Below, one piece after another: positions 26,367 to 34,806 of a stretch of 64,000 bases of DNA. The notes beneath the pieces were generated by a model. That model saw only the letters and a program-made list of their open reading frames with translations. It made no database searches and was not told the origin of the DNA. Position 1 is the stretch's first letter; each line of letters opens with the position of its first letter. A program made the position numbers and the translations under genes. The stretch is taken from assembly GCA_965247915.1 (NCBI GenBank), contig OZ252048.1:1426001-1490000 (forward strand), in the 5' to 3' direction. The stretch comes from JAKZRT01 sp965247915. Its GTDB lineage: Bacteria > Pseudomonadota > Alphaproteobacteria > Rhodobacterales > Rhodobacteraceae.

Positions 26367-27365
26367 ATGCGGCTTTTGGCGTTGGTTATAGCCGTCGCGG
26401 CCCTAGGGTGGGGCGGGTATTGGTTTGTCGGCGCTGCAGCGCTTGAAAGGGCGCTGATCGGCTGGATCGACGAGCGGCGCGCCGACGGATGGCAGGCCGA
26501 ATATTCTCATATCAAGACGCGCGGCTTTCCCAACCGGTTCGACACAACGCTGACCGGGCTGATGCTGGCAGATCCCGCGACCGGCGTGGCCTGGAGCGCG
26601 CCGTTTTTCCAGATACTGTCGCTGAGTTACCGGCCCAACCACATCATTGCCGTCTGGCCCCAGACCCATACGCTTTCCACACCGCTCCAGACCATCGAGA
26701 TTTTCTCCGACAGCACCACGGGCAGTGTCGTGTTTCGCGCCGATACCGCGCTGACGCTGGACCGGTCGCAGTTTGTCGTGGAAAATCTGGTGGTTCGATC
26801 CTCGGGCGAATTGTCGCTTAAGGCGCGCGAGCTAAGGTTTGCCACCCGACCGGCGGTCGGGCGGGCTCTGGCCCACGACATCGGGATCGATGCCGCAGGG
26901 GTCGACCCCGGCGGATGGTTGGACGAGGTTGCCCGGTCGAACGATTTGCCCGCTGAATTCAGCGCGTTGAAGGTCGATGCGAGCATTCTTTTTGACGCGC
27001 CGTGGGACCGGTTTGCCGTCGAGCGCGCGCGCCCGCAACCGCGCCAGATCGACATAACCGAAGTTCGGGCCGCCTGGGGCGAGATGGATTTTCGGATGGC
27101 GGGCAAGCTGGAGGTTGACGAAGCGGGGGTGCCGACCGGCGCGCTGTCGGTGCAGGCGCGCAACTGGCGCGACATGCTGAAGCTGGCGGTGGCAACGGGC
27201 ACGGTTCACCCCGACGCCGCCCCGGCGATTGAGACCGGGTTGGAGTTTCTGTCCGGCCTCACGGGGAATTCCAGCCACATCGACGCCACATTGAATTTTC
27301 GCGGTGGATTTATCGGCATCGGCCCGATACCTTTGGGTCCCGCACCGCGAATATTCATTCGCTAG
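26367..27365 (+). CDS. DUF2125 domain-containing protein
   Basis: Protein of about 332 residues with an N-terminal membrane anchor or signal (MRLLALVIAVAALGWGGYWFVG), followed by the DUF2125 body (SHIKTRGFPNRFDTTLTGL, LSYRPNHIIAVWP). Alphaproteobacterial envelope family of unknown function. An upstream ATG at 26352 is possible, but GAGG directly before 26367 favours the shorter start. Divergent from chaC. Confidence 0.85.
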   Translation: MRLLALVIAVAALGWGGYWFVGAAALERALIGWIDERRADGWQAEYSHIKTRGFPNRFDTTLTGLMLADPATGVAWSAPFFQILSLSYRPNHIIAVWPQTHTLSTPLQTIEIFSDSTTGSVVFRADTALTLDRSQFVVENLVVRSSGELSLKARELRFATRPAVGRALAHDIGIDAAGVDPGGWLDEVARSNDLPAEFSALKVDASILFDAPWDRFAVERARPQPRQIDITEVRAAWGEMDFRMAGKLEVDEAGVPTGALSVQARNWRDMLKLAVATGTVHPDAAPAIETGLEFLSGLTGNSSHIDATLNFRGGFIGIGPIPLGPAPRIFIR

Positions 27366-27502
27366 CGGCCCTCATCGTTGGAGAAGTTGTCGCAAAATCA
27401 TGTTTTCGTTAAGGGTGTATACAATTATCTGTAATATTAACCATGACTGGCACCTGCGAGGCCCACAAGGTGCCTTGGGCGGGCTTACATCAAAGGTAAC
27501 TC

Positions 27503-28579
27503 TTGCGGCTTGACCGGAAAATAGCGCGATGGCTGCGGCGGGCGCCGCTGATCCGGCGGATCACGCCCAAACCGGGCGCGGTGCGCGGTCGGGTCGATCA
27601 TATCGTTATTCTGGATGGCACCAATTCGAACCTGATCCCCGGCGAAGAAACCAATGCCGGTATCCTTTACAAACTCTTGGGTGAAACCGCCCCGGCGGCA
27701 CATCTGAACCTGCATTACGAGGCTGGCGTGGCCTGGGACAGCTGGCGGTCAACCGCGCATGTTATTTCGGGCTTTGGCATCAACGACCGGATAAAACGCG
27801 CCTATGGCGCGATATCGTCGCGTTATCAGCCGGGCGACAGGATATTTCTGTTCGGGTTTTCCCGCGGCGCCTATGCGGTGCGGTCGCTGGCCGGGATTAT
27901 CGGCAAAGTGGGCCTGTTGCAAAGCGCCCATGCTACCGAGCGAAATATTCGCCAGGTCTTTCGCCACTACGAAGTGGCCCCATCGGGGTCGGTGGCCGCA
28001 GGGTTTGCGCAGGCCTTCTGTCATCAGGGCGTCGAGATCGAACTGGTTGGTGCCTGGGACACGGTCAAATCGCTGGGCCTGAGGGTGCCCTGGCTGTGGC
28101 GCCTGTCCGAAGCCAAGTACAAGTTTCACGATCACGCGCTGGGAAGCCATGTGAAAAACGGCTTTCAGGCGCTGGCGCTGGATGAACGGCGCGAGGCGTT
28201 CACGCCGGTTTTGTGGGAGACGCCCGAGCGGTTTGATGGGCATATCGAGCAGGTCTGGTTTCGTGGCACGCACGGCGATATCGGCGGTCAACTGGGTGGC
28301 TTCAATCTGGCGCGACCATTGTCGAATATCCCGCTGGTCTGGCTGCTGGAGCGAACCCAGACCTGCGGGATCGTGCTGCCCGATGGCTGGGCGCGGCGGT
28401 ATGAGATGGACGCATCGGCCCCGTCGATCGGCAGCATCCGTGGTCTGGGGTGGATGTTTATCCTGCGCAAGCCCCGCACCGTCGGCATCGACCGGTCCGA
28501 GACCATTCATCCAAGCGTGATCGCGCGGGCCGAAAACGGTGGCCTGCCGGCGCCGAACCTGCCGGTGGCCGACGGCTGA
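27503..28579 (+). CDS. DUF2235 domain alpha/beta hydrolase
   Basis: Protein of 358 residues with the DUF2235 signature: ILDGTNSNLIPGEETN, the nucleophile elbow GFSRGAYAVRSLAGII, GAWDTVKSLG and the histidine region GTHGDIGG. Some DUF2235 proteins are type VI secretion phospholipase effectors (Tle1-like), but no secretion genes or immunity gene are nearby, so a housekeeping lipase or esterase role is equally possible. Start is TTG at 27503 with AAAGG upstream; a 7-bp hairpin (27449-27474) precedes it. Convergent with metF. Confidence 0.8.
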   Translation: MRLDRKIARWLRRAPLIRRITPKPGAVRGRVDHIVILDGTNSNLIPGEETNAGILYKLLGETAPAAHLNLHYEAGVAWDSWRSTAHVISGFGINDRIKRAYGAISSRYQPGDRIFLFGFSRGAYAVRSLAGIIGKVGLLQSAHATERNIRQVFRHYEVAPSGSVAAGFAQAFCHQGVEIELVGAWDTVKSLGLRVPWLWRLSEAKYKFHDHALGSHVKNGFQALALDERREAFTPVLWETPERFDGHIEQVWFRGTHGDIGGQLGGFNLARPLSNIPLVWLLERTQTCGIVLPDGWARRYEMDASAPSIGSIRGLGWMFILRKPRTVGIDRSETIHPSVIARAENGGLPAPNLPVADG

Positions 28580-28589
28580 CCGGCGCGAT

Positions 28590-28608
28590 GGGGCAGGCAA
28601 GATGCCCC
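28590..28608. terminator. Possible bidirectional hairpin between DUF2235 and metF
   Basis: GGGGCA-GGCAAGA-TGCCCC, a 6-bp stem in the 48-base gap between two convergent genes. No T run follows, so factor-independent termination is uncertain. Confidence 0.4.
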
Positions 28609-28627
28609 GCCGGAATCCCCGGCGATT

Positions 28628-29494
28628 CTATGCAACCTGACGAAGGTCCGATCGGGACGCATATCCCAACGCGGTGCATACCTCATGGGTCAGCGAGGGG
28701 CGGTTGAGCGTGTAGAAATGCAGGTGCTCGACGCCGCCCTCGATCAGATCGGTGCAAAGCTCGGTCGCGACGGCGGTAGCCAGAAGATCGGCGCGGTTGT
28801 CGCGGTTGGCGATCTCGAACATCTCGGGCAGCCAGGCCGGAACATGTGCCCCGCAGCGCTTGGCAAAATTCAATGTCCCGGTCCAGTTTTCAATCGGCAG
28901 GATGCCCGGCAGGATCGGCACGTCGATGCCAGCCTTTTCGCAGGCGTCGCGGAAGCGAAAGAAAGTTTCGGCCTCGAAGAAAAACTGGGTGATCGCCGAG
29001 CCCGCACCGGCGTCAACCTTGCGTTTTAACCAGGTGACGTCGGCGGTGTCACTGGCGGCATCGGGGTGGCAATCGGGGTAGGCGGCGACGCGGATATGAA
29101 AGTCGCCGGCCTTGCGCAGCGCCGAGATCAGTTCGCAGGCGTCCGAAAACCCGCCCGGATGCGGTTGGAATGCACCCGAGCCCTGGGGCGGATCACCGCG
29201 CAGCGCGACAATCTTGCGCACGCCGACGCTGGCATAACATCTGGCGATGTCCAGCGTCTGGGCGCGGGTGGCATCGACACAAGTCAGATGTGCAGCGACG
29301 TTCAACCCGTAATTCTGGCCAATGGCCTCGACCGCTTCGTGGGTGAGCTTGCGGGTGGTGCCGCCTGCGCCATAGGTGACCGAGACAAAGTCGGGGTCAT
29401 AGGGTGCCAGGGATTGAACCGTCTCCCACAAGCGAAACGACGCATCCAGCGTCTTGGGCGGGTAAAATTCGAATGAAAGCGATGGAACGGACAT
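28628..29494 (-). CDS. metF: Methylenetetrahydrofolate reductase
   Basis: Protein of 288 residues. MSVPSLSFEFYPPKT holds the N-terminal catalytic glutamate, followed by FVSVTYGAGGTTR and HLTCVDATR, AVRGDPP-like ALRGDPPQGSG, and ITQFFFEAETFFRF. It reduces 5,10-methylene-THF to 5-methyl-THF for methionine synthesis using FAD. The start at 29492-29494 is chosen by family N-terminus; an upstream start at 29521 would overlap the operator. It is divergent from a LysR regulator with three inverted repeats between. Confidence 0.93.
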   Translation of the reverse strand: MSVPSLSFEFYPPKTLDASFRLWETVQSLAPYDPDFVSVTYGAGGTTRKLTHEAVEAIGQNYGLNVAAHLTCVDATRAQTLDIARCYASVGVRKIVALRGDPPQGSGAFQPHPGGFSDACELISALRKAGDFHIRVAAYPDCHPDAASDTADVTWLKRKVDAGAGSAITQFFFEAETFFRFRDACEKAGIDVPILPGILPIENWTGTLNFAKRCGAHVPAWLPEMFEIANRDNRADLLATAVATELCTDLIEGGVEHLHFYTLNRPSLTHEVCTALGYASRSDLRQVA

Positions 29495-29502
29495 GGGAAC
29501 CT

Positions 29503-29579
29503 TTGAAATAGAATGTTTCAAGCGGTTGTCTCACACATAATTACGTGAGACAATTTCATAATTCTCAAGTTTATTATGA
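29503..29579. promoter_or_regulatory. metF/LysR operator region with three inverted repeats
   Basis: Between the divergent genes lie three nested palindromes: TTGAAA-N7-TTTCAA (29503-29521), TTGTCTCAC-N10-GTGAGACAA (29526-29553, perfect 9-bp arms) and TCATAAT-N10-ATTATGA (29556-29579, perfect 7-bp arms). The stretch is AT-rich compared with its surroundings. LysR-type regulators bind such sites; which palindrome is the activator site is not known. Confidence 0.65.
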
Positions 29580-29592
29580 GGACAAAAGCAAG

Positions 29593-30501
29593 ATGCACCT
29601 CGAATTCCGCCATCTTCGAACGATCAAAGCGATTCACGACGCGGGCGGGTTGGCGCGGGCGGCTGAGACGATGAATATCACCCAATCCGCGCTCAGCCAT
29701 CAGATAAAGGGGCTGGAGGGGCAGGCCGGGGTCGAGCTGTTCGTGCGCCGGTCAAAGCCGCTGAAACTGTCGGCGGCTGGCAGGAAGCTGTTGAAACTGG
29801 CCGAAAAAATCCTGCCCGAGATTGCCGCGGCGCAAGAAGAGTTTCGCGCCTTGCGGATGGGAAAATCCGGACGTCTGCACATCGCCATCGAATGCCACGC
29901 CTGTTTCGAGTGGCTGTTTCCGGTGCTGGAGGAATTTCGCAAGGCCTGGCCCGATGTGGACGTCGATATTCGCCCCGGCCTGAGCTTCGACGCCCTGCCG
30001 GCGCTGCAAAAGGAAGAGGTCGATCTGGTGGTCAGCTCGGACCCCGAAGATATTCCAGGCGTTACCTTCGTGCCGCTTTTCGATTACGAGCCGGTTTTCG
30101 TGGCATCCGCGCAGCATCCCCTGGCCGAAAAGCCCTTTGTCGTGGCCGAGGATTTTCGCGATGAATTGCTGATAACCTACCCGGTGGAGCGGACGCGGCT
30201 GGATGTGTTCAGCCAGCTTTTGATCCCCGCCAAGGTCGAGCCGCGCGCAATCCGACAGGTCGAGTTGACGGCGGTGATCCTGCTGTTGGTGGCCTCGAAC
30301 CGCGGTGTCGCGGTGTTGCCCGACTGGGTGGTGCGCGAGGTGCGGCTGAGTTCGGGCTATGTCACCCGTCCGCTGACCAAAGGCGGGCTGACGCGCAGGC
30401 TTTATGCGGCGGTGCGCGACGAGGATGTCGAAAAGCCATTTATGGCCAATTTGGTCAATCTGGCACGGAATTCGTCCGTGCGTTTCGGGCTGCCCGCCTG
30501 A
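29593..30501 (+). CDS. metR: LysR family regulator, probable MetR
   Basis: Protein of 302 residues. The N-terminal winged helix (MHLEFRHLRTIKAIHDAGG, AAETMNITQSALSHQIKGLE) is followed by a LysR substrate domain with the MetR-like HIAIECHACFEWLFPVLEEFR segment. Start chosen at 29593 since it matches the family N-terminus and lies after the operator. Divergence from metF supports MetR, which responds to homocysteine and activates methionine genes. Assignment from context and motif. Confidence 0.85.
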   Translation: MHLEFRHLRTIKAIHDAGGLARAAETMNITQSALSHQIKGLEGQAGVELFVRRSKPLKLSAAGRKLLKLAEKILPEIAAAQEEFRALRMGKSGRLHIAIECHACFEWLFPVLEEFRKAWPDVDVDIRPGLSFDALPALQKEEVDLVVSSDPEDIPGVTFVPLFDYEPVFVASAQHPLAEKPFVVAEDFRDELLITYPVERTRLDVFSQLLIPAKVEPRAIRQVELTAVILLLVASNRGVAVLPDWVVREVRLSSGYVTRPLTKGGLTRRLYAAVRDEDVEKPFMANLVNLARNSSVRFGLPA

Positions 30502-30566
30502 GCGACCCCGCACTTGCTCCGCGCTATGGCCAAGCGTATAGGGCGGGGCCGCACTAGGAGGACCGC

Positions 30567-31358
30567 ATGATCGGTAGCGCCAACCTCAACATCATGATTA
30601 AGGCAGCGCGGCGGGCTGGCCGGGCGCTGGCCAAGGATTTTCGTGAGGTCGAGAACCTGCAGGTGTCGATGAAATCGGCCGGTGATTTTGTCAGCCGCGC
30701 TGACGTCACCGCCGAGCTGCTGTTGAAAGAAGACCTGATTGGTGCCAGGCCCACGTATGGCTGGCTGGGCGAAGAGGGCGGCGAAGAGCCCGGCAAGGAC
30801 CCGACGCGGCGCTGGATCGTCGATCCGTTGGATGGCACCACGAATTTTCTGCACGGGCTCCCGCATTGGGCGGTCTCTATCGGGCTGGAACACAAGGGCG
30901 AAGTTGTGGCCGGTGTCATTTACGACCCCAGCAAGGACGAGCTGTTCTTTGCCGAAAAAGGTCAGGGGGCGTGGTTGAACGAAGGGCGGTTGCGGGTCTC
31001 GAATCGGCACCGGCTGATTGAATCGGTTTTTGCGACCGGGCTGCCGAATGGTGGCAGTGATGATTTGCCCGAAACCTTGCGCGATCTTGCCCGCGTGTTG
31101 CCGGTCACGGCTGGCGTTCGCCGATGGGGCGTGGCGGCGCTGGATATGGCTTATGTCGCTGCCGGTCGATTCGAAGGCTATTGGGAGCGGGGTCTGCAAG
31201 CCTGGGACGTCGCCGCAGGGACGATTATCGCGCGCGAGGCCGGGGCGTTGGTCGCTACTGTTTCAGGATCGGGTGAAATTCTGGACGAAGGTACGGTCAT
31301 TGTTGCCAACGAGCCGATTTTCAACACTTTTTCTGCCCTAATTCGCCACGCAAGTTAA
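30567..31358 (+). CDS. suhB: Inositol-1-monophosphatase family protein
   Basis: Protein of 263 residues of the inositol monophosphatase family. It has the metal motif EEGGEE (residues 67-72), WIVDPLDGTTNFLHG and the late WDVAAGTIIAREAG motif. AGGAGG lies just upstream of ATG 30567. In bacteria SuhB also acts in rRNA antitermination; the enzymatic role (phosphate ester hydrolysis, magnesium dependent) is clear from the motifs. Single gene. Confidence 0.92.
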   Translation: MIGSANLNIMIKAARRAGRALAKDFREVENLQVSMKSAGDFVSRADVTAELLLKEDLIGARPTYGWLGEEGGEEPGKDPTRRWIVDPLDGTTNFLHGLPHWAVSIGLEHKGEVVAGVIYDPSKDELFFAEKGQGAWLNEGRLRVSNRHRLIESVFATGLPNGGSDDLPETLRDLARVLPVTAGVRRWGVAALDMAYVAAGRFEGYWERGLQAWDVAAGTIIAREAGALVATVSGSGEILDEGTVIVANEPIFNTFSALIRHAS

Positions 31359-31440
31359 CCCTAATTGACGTGAGACGGCCACAGTCTGGCCCGCTTTCGC
31401 AAATATTTTGTGGGTCGCGCCAGTACCTTGGAGAAAGAAT

Positions 31441-31623
31441 TTGTATCGTTTATTCAGTTTTCTCATCGACGAAGACGGAGCCGTCACGGTCGATTGGATC
31501 GTGTTGACGGCAACGATTGGAATGTTGGGCCTTGCGGTTCAGGTTGGGCTGGGCGTGTCGACCAAATCGGTTGCCGATAAGATCGGCACGCATATGGATT
31601 CCGTCGACATAATGACATTCTGA
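31441..31623 (+). CDS. Small Flp-pilin-like membrane protein
   Basis: Sixty-residue protein with the segment DEDGAVTVDWIVLTATIG followed by a hydrophobic stretch, as in Flp/Fap-type pilin-like proteins of roseobacters. TTG at 31441 is chosen because GGAGAAA sits at the right distance; the open frame begins earlier at 31408. No tad secretion genes are in the window, so a pilus role is not supported locally. Confidence 0.6.
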   Translation: MYRLFSFLIDEDGAVTVDWIVLTATIGMLGLAVQVGLGVSTKSVADKIGTHMDSVDIMTF

Positions 31624-31679
31624 AGTCGCGCCGCGATTGTCGATTTCGTTGCGCTATCGCCAATCAATGGATTTTGTCG

Positions 31680-32450
31680 TTAGTCCCATGGCCCCCGTTC
31701 GCGTCGGGGCTGGCCACGCGGCTTCACGCCTGGGATTGTCGTTTTTCTGAATGAATATGCGGCCTCGGGGTGCGGCGGCCTTCCCGAGTTCTCGCGCCAG
31801 CTGGTCCTTCCGCCGCGCCGCAGCCAGATCGGCAGAGCAAATATCAGTCCCAGCACAAAACCCCCGGCATGGGCCCAGTGGGCGACGCCTCCGCCGGAGC
31901 TGTTGCTGGCGGCGCCGCCGATAAGCTGAAAGCCGAACCACAGTCCCAGCATGGCCCAGGCCGGGACGGATATGATGCGAATGATGACGATGAGAATGAC
32001 CAGAATATCCACGCGCGCGCGCGGATAGAGCAGCAAATATCCGCCCATGACCCCAGCAATGGCCCCGGACGCGCCGATGACCGGCACCATGGATTGCGGG
32101 GCGGCGGCAACCTGCGCCAAACCGGCGCCGATACCGCAGGCCAGATAGAAGGCCAGATATCCGACGTGGCCCATAGCATCTTCGAGGTTGTCGCCGAATA
32201 TCCACAAAAACAGCATGTTGCCTGCCAGGTGCAGAACACCGCCGTGCAGGAACATCGACGACACCAGCGTGCCATAGCCCTGACCCGACGACAGCTGTGC
32301 CGGTAAGATGCCAAAGTCAAAATAGACCTGCGCCAGCGCCTGATCGCCAAGCGAGGCGTTGCTGAGGAATATCATTATGTTGATCGCCATCAGTGCCCAG
32401 GTCACGAAAGGGCGCGTGGCGCTGGGATTGTGGTCGCGGATCGGGAACAT
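31680..32450 (-). CDS. Rhomboid family intramembrane serine protease
   Basis: Protein of 256 residues with about six membrane segments. The catalytic serine lies in PVIGASGAIAGVMG and the histidine in HWAHAGGFVLGLI; HLAGNMLFLWIFG matches the conserved HxxxNMxxL loop. It cleaves membrane-embedded substrates. The C-terminal 45 residues are polar and cytoplasmic. Divergent from the TPR gene. Confidence 0.92.
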   Translation of the reverse strand: MFPIRDHNPSATRPFVTWALMAINIMIFLSNASLGDQALAQVYFDFGILPAQLSSGQGYGTLVSSMFLHGGVLHLAGNMLFLWIFGDNLEDAMGHVGYLAFYLACGIGAGLAQVAAAPQSMVPVIGASGAIAGVMGGYLLLYPRARVDILVILIVIIRIISVPAWAMLGLWFGFQLIGGAASNSSGGGVAHWAHAGGFVLGLIFALPIWLRRGGRTSWRENSGRPPHPEAAYSFRKTTIPGVKPRGQPRRERGPWD

Positions 32451-32542
32451 GACCCCGACCCTTGTTCACCGGGCGCACGCGGTCAAGCGGTTGCGAAGGG
32501 ATTTCGGCTGGGCAAAAGGCAGAAATTGCGCGAAGATTGAAC

Positions 32543-33103
32543 ATGTCCGGATTCTGGAAAGTTCTGGTTCCCTTCAGTTGTGTGGCGCTGATCGCACCGG
32601 TGCTGGAGGCCGCCGAATGCCCGCCGCCGCCCGATCTCGACGCGGTGGTGCTGCCTTTGATGGCGGACCTGCGCGGCGCGCGTGACGCGCGTGCTGCTCG
32701 GGCAATCACCAACCAACTGTGGGCGCTTTGGGCGACGGCACCGGATGTCCGCGCGCAGGAATTACTGGATCTGGGACTGAACCGGCGGGCGGCCTATGAC
32801 TTTCGACCGGCTTGGGATGCGTTCGATCAATTGGTTGCTTACTGCCCGGATTATGCCGAGGGCTATAACCAGCGCGCCTTTGTCGCGTTTTTACAACAGC
32901 ATTTTTCATCGGCGCTGGATGACCTCGAGAAGGCGCTGGAACTTGACCCCGATCACATCGCGGCCTTGTCGGGAAAGGCGATGACCCTGATTGCCCTGGG
33001 GCGCGAGGCCGAGGCGCAGGATATATTACGCCAGGCCGTCGAGATGAACCCATGGTTGCCCGAGCGCGGTTTGCTGGTCGATCCGCCGGGCGAGGATATT
33101 TGA
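32543..33103 (+). CDS. Secreted tetratricopeptide-repeat protein
   Basis: Protein of 186 residues. A signal peptide (MSGFWKVLVPFSCVALIAPVLEA) is followed by about three TPR units, clearest in QRAFVAFLQQHFSSALDDLEKALELDPDHIAALSGKAMTL-type sequence at residues 110-160. Predicted periplasmic scaffold of protein contacts; partner unknown. Start chosen at the ATG giving a proper signal peptide. Immediately upstream of tRNA-Leu. Confidence 0.78.
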   Translation: MSGFWKVLVPFSCVALIAPVLEAAECPPPPDLDAVVLPLMADLRGARDARAARAITNQLWALWATAPDVRAQELLDLGLNRRAAYDFRPAWDAFDQLVAYCPDYAEGYNQRAFVAFLQQHFSSALDDLEKALELDPDHIAALSGKAMTLIALGREAEAQDILRQAVEMNPWLPERGLLVDPPGEDI

Positions 33104-33155
33104 AGCCGCGGGCTTCTTGTGCCCATCATTCCAAACGCTTAAGCCTGAGGCGGTC

Positions 33156-33241
33156 GCGGGCGTGGCGGAATGGTAGACGCATGAGACTTAAAATCTTTGG
33201 GGCGCAAGCCCGTGCCGGTTCAAGTCCGGCCGCCCGCACCA
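33156..33241 (+). tRNA. tRNA-Leu (anticodon UAA)
   Basis: An 86-base cloverleaf with acceptor stem GCGGGCG pairing with CGCCCGC, a leucine-type long variable arm (TTTGGGGCGCAAGCCCGT region), the T arm GCCGGTTCAAGTCCGGC, and an encoded CCA at 33239-33241. The anticodon loop CTTAAAA centres on TAA. The IS630 copy 2 lies 24 bases downstream, which leaves the tRNA intact. Confidence 0.95.
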
Positions 33242-33265
33242 GTATTCACACCGACGCCGGCCTTA

Positions 33266-34321
33266 AAGCATAATGCATTTAATCTGAGGCATATCCCGCG
33301 GCCTTGAGGAAGTTCCAGCATTGGTCTGGGTCGAAGAGATCACAAATGTCGCTGAGGGCGTCAAAGAGGGCATCGAAGGTTCTTGCTCCAACCCTTCGCA
33401 GGTGAGCTTTCAACTTTGAGAACGCCATTTCGATCGGGTTAAGATCCGGGGAGTAGGGTGGCAGGAACAAGAACCAGCATCCGCGCGCCCTCAACGCCTG
33501 TGCCGCGCGGTGGCTTTTGTGGGTGGAAAGATTGTCGAGAATGACCACAGTTCCAGGGTCCAGCGCAGGCGCAAGCTGGGTCTCGATATAAGTCTCGAAC
33601 GCCGATCCATCCATTGCGCCGCTGATCACCCAGGGTGCAATCAGCGCGTTATGGGTCAGCCCGGCGATGAAGGTCTGCGTGCCCCATTTTCCAAAGGGTG
33701 CGGTGCCATAAAGCCGCTCACCCCCGAAGCTGCGCCCGCGCAACCGGGTGAGGTTGGTTTTGACGGCGGTTTCATCGATGAATACCAGCCTGTGCGGTTT
33801 GGCGCGCATGCGCGGCTGGCGGCGGCTGATCCATTCCCTTCGCGCCTTATGCAGGGCGGGCCGGTCACGTTCCTGCGCGACAAGTCCTTTTTTTATATGA
33901 AAACCCTGCGCGTTCCAGAGCCCGGTGGATTGAGGAGAGCTGAACGCTCACGCCGTGCGTCTCCGCAAGCGCACCCGCAAGTTCCTGCAATGTTATGTCC
34001 GGTTCAGCCCGGACAATCTCGATCAGGAAACCCGCATGTGGTGCCAGCTTGCCAAACCGGCCCGCTGGCCTGCCCTGTGGCTTGGGTGTGACCTCGCCCC
34101 GCTCACGTTGATCCGCCGCATAACGCACCGCCGTCGCTGCACTGACGCCATAAACCCGCCCCGCAGCGCGACAAGAGTTTCCGGCCGCAATATACCCGCA
34201 TATCCGCTGCCGAAGATCCAAAGAATACGGTTTGCCCATGCTCCACCTCCTCACGGGAAATGAATCAGACAAACAACACTTTGGGAATCCCCTTTCGATT
34301 CACATCAAACGCAAACCGCTT
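33266..34321 (-). mobile_element. IS630-family insertion sequence, copy 2
   Basis: About 1056 bp, flanked by TA at 33264-33265 and 34322-34323. Ends begin AAGC and are imperfect inverted repeats. It is a diverged relative of copy 1 (3524-4573), not a recent duplicate. It lies between tRNA-Leu and a small gene, without disrupting a recognisable frame. Confidence 0.82.
33279..34272 (-). CDS. IS630-family transposase, two frames joined at an A7 tract
   Basis: Frame 1 (34272 to 33865) has a helix-turn-helix part (CRAAGRVYGVSAATAVRYA). Frame 2 (to 33279) has the DDE domain: FIDETAVKTNLTRLRG, VVILDNLSTHKS and YSPDLNPIEMAFSKLK. They meet at seven A residues (33888-33894 on the complement) directly after FSY. 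Skipping one A gives KKGLVAQERDRPALHKARRE and continues into the catalytic domain. The same junction occurs in copy 1. Confidence 0.85.
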
Positions 34322-34541
34322 TAGTGCGCTCGCCGTGGCGGCTGCGCGCAGGCCCGGCGGCACTCTGGCAAACGGTGTCGCAAACTCACATTGACTGCAC
34401 GTTTAGGTTGTGACAAGGTGGCCTGCCCTGACGCGGTCTTTCGGTCGGTTTTTTCGCTTCAAAAGGCCATGCGCGGGCGCGTTGTTAGGACATTGTTAAC
34501 CAAAGTTCAATCCAATTGGCAGAGCATACACAGGCGCGGAA

Positions 34542-34763
34542 ATGAATGCGAATAAACTTGCTGACTATTCGAACTCGCGGGCGCAGGGGATGGAACACGA
34601 AGAGACCCAGACATTGGCGGAATACCTGAAATTGACCCGCGAGCGTATCGACGAACTTGAGTTTTACAACCAGATGCTGATCGACTTTGTCGCTAACAGC
34701 GAAAGCGAGCCGGTTGATGCGACACCCGGTGACGAGCTGCAAGACACCAAGATGAAGGCCTGA
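34542..34763 (+). CDS. Small acidic helical protein, unknown function
   Basis: Protein of 73 residues (MNANKLADYSNSRAQGMEHE...), soluble and acidic, with a predicted helical central stretch (TLAEYLKLTRERIDELEFYN). No signal peptide or membrane segment. I do not recognise the family. The 220 bases upstream, starting at the IS630 end, contain AT-rich stretches that could hold its promoter. Confidence 0.55.
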   Translation: MNANKLADYSNSRAQGMEHEETQTLAEYLKLTRERIDELEFYNQMLIDFVANSESEPVDATPGDELQDTKMKA

Positions 34764-34806
34764 GCGACGGGCGTTGGCCAAGGCGGCGCGTCCCGGCCGG
34801 GGGTAT

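Noticed and set aside
33156..33265. tRNA-Leu as attachment site of an integrated element
   Set aside because: No repeat of the tRNA 3' end and no integrase follow; the adjacent IS630 inserted at a TA outside the tRNA.
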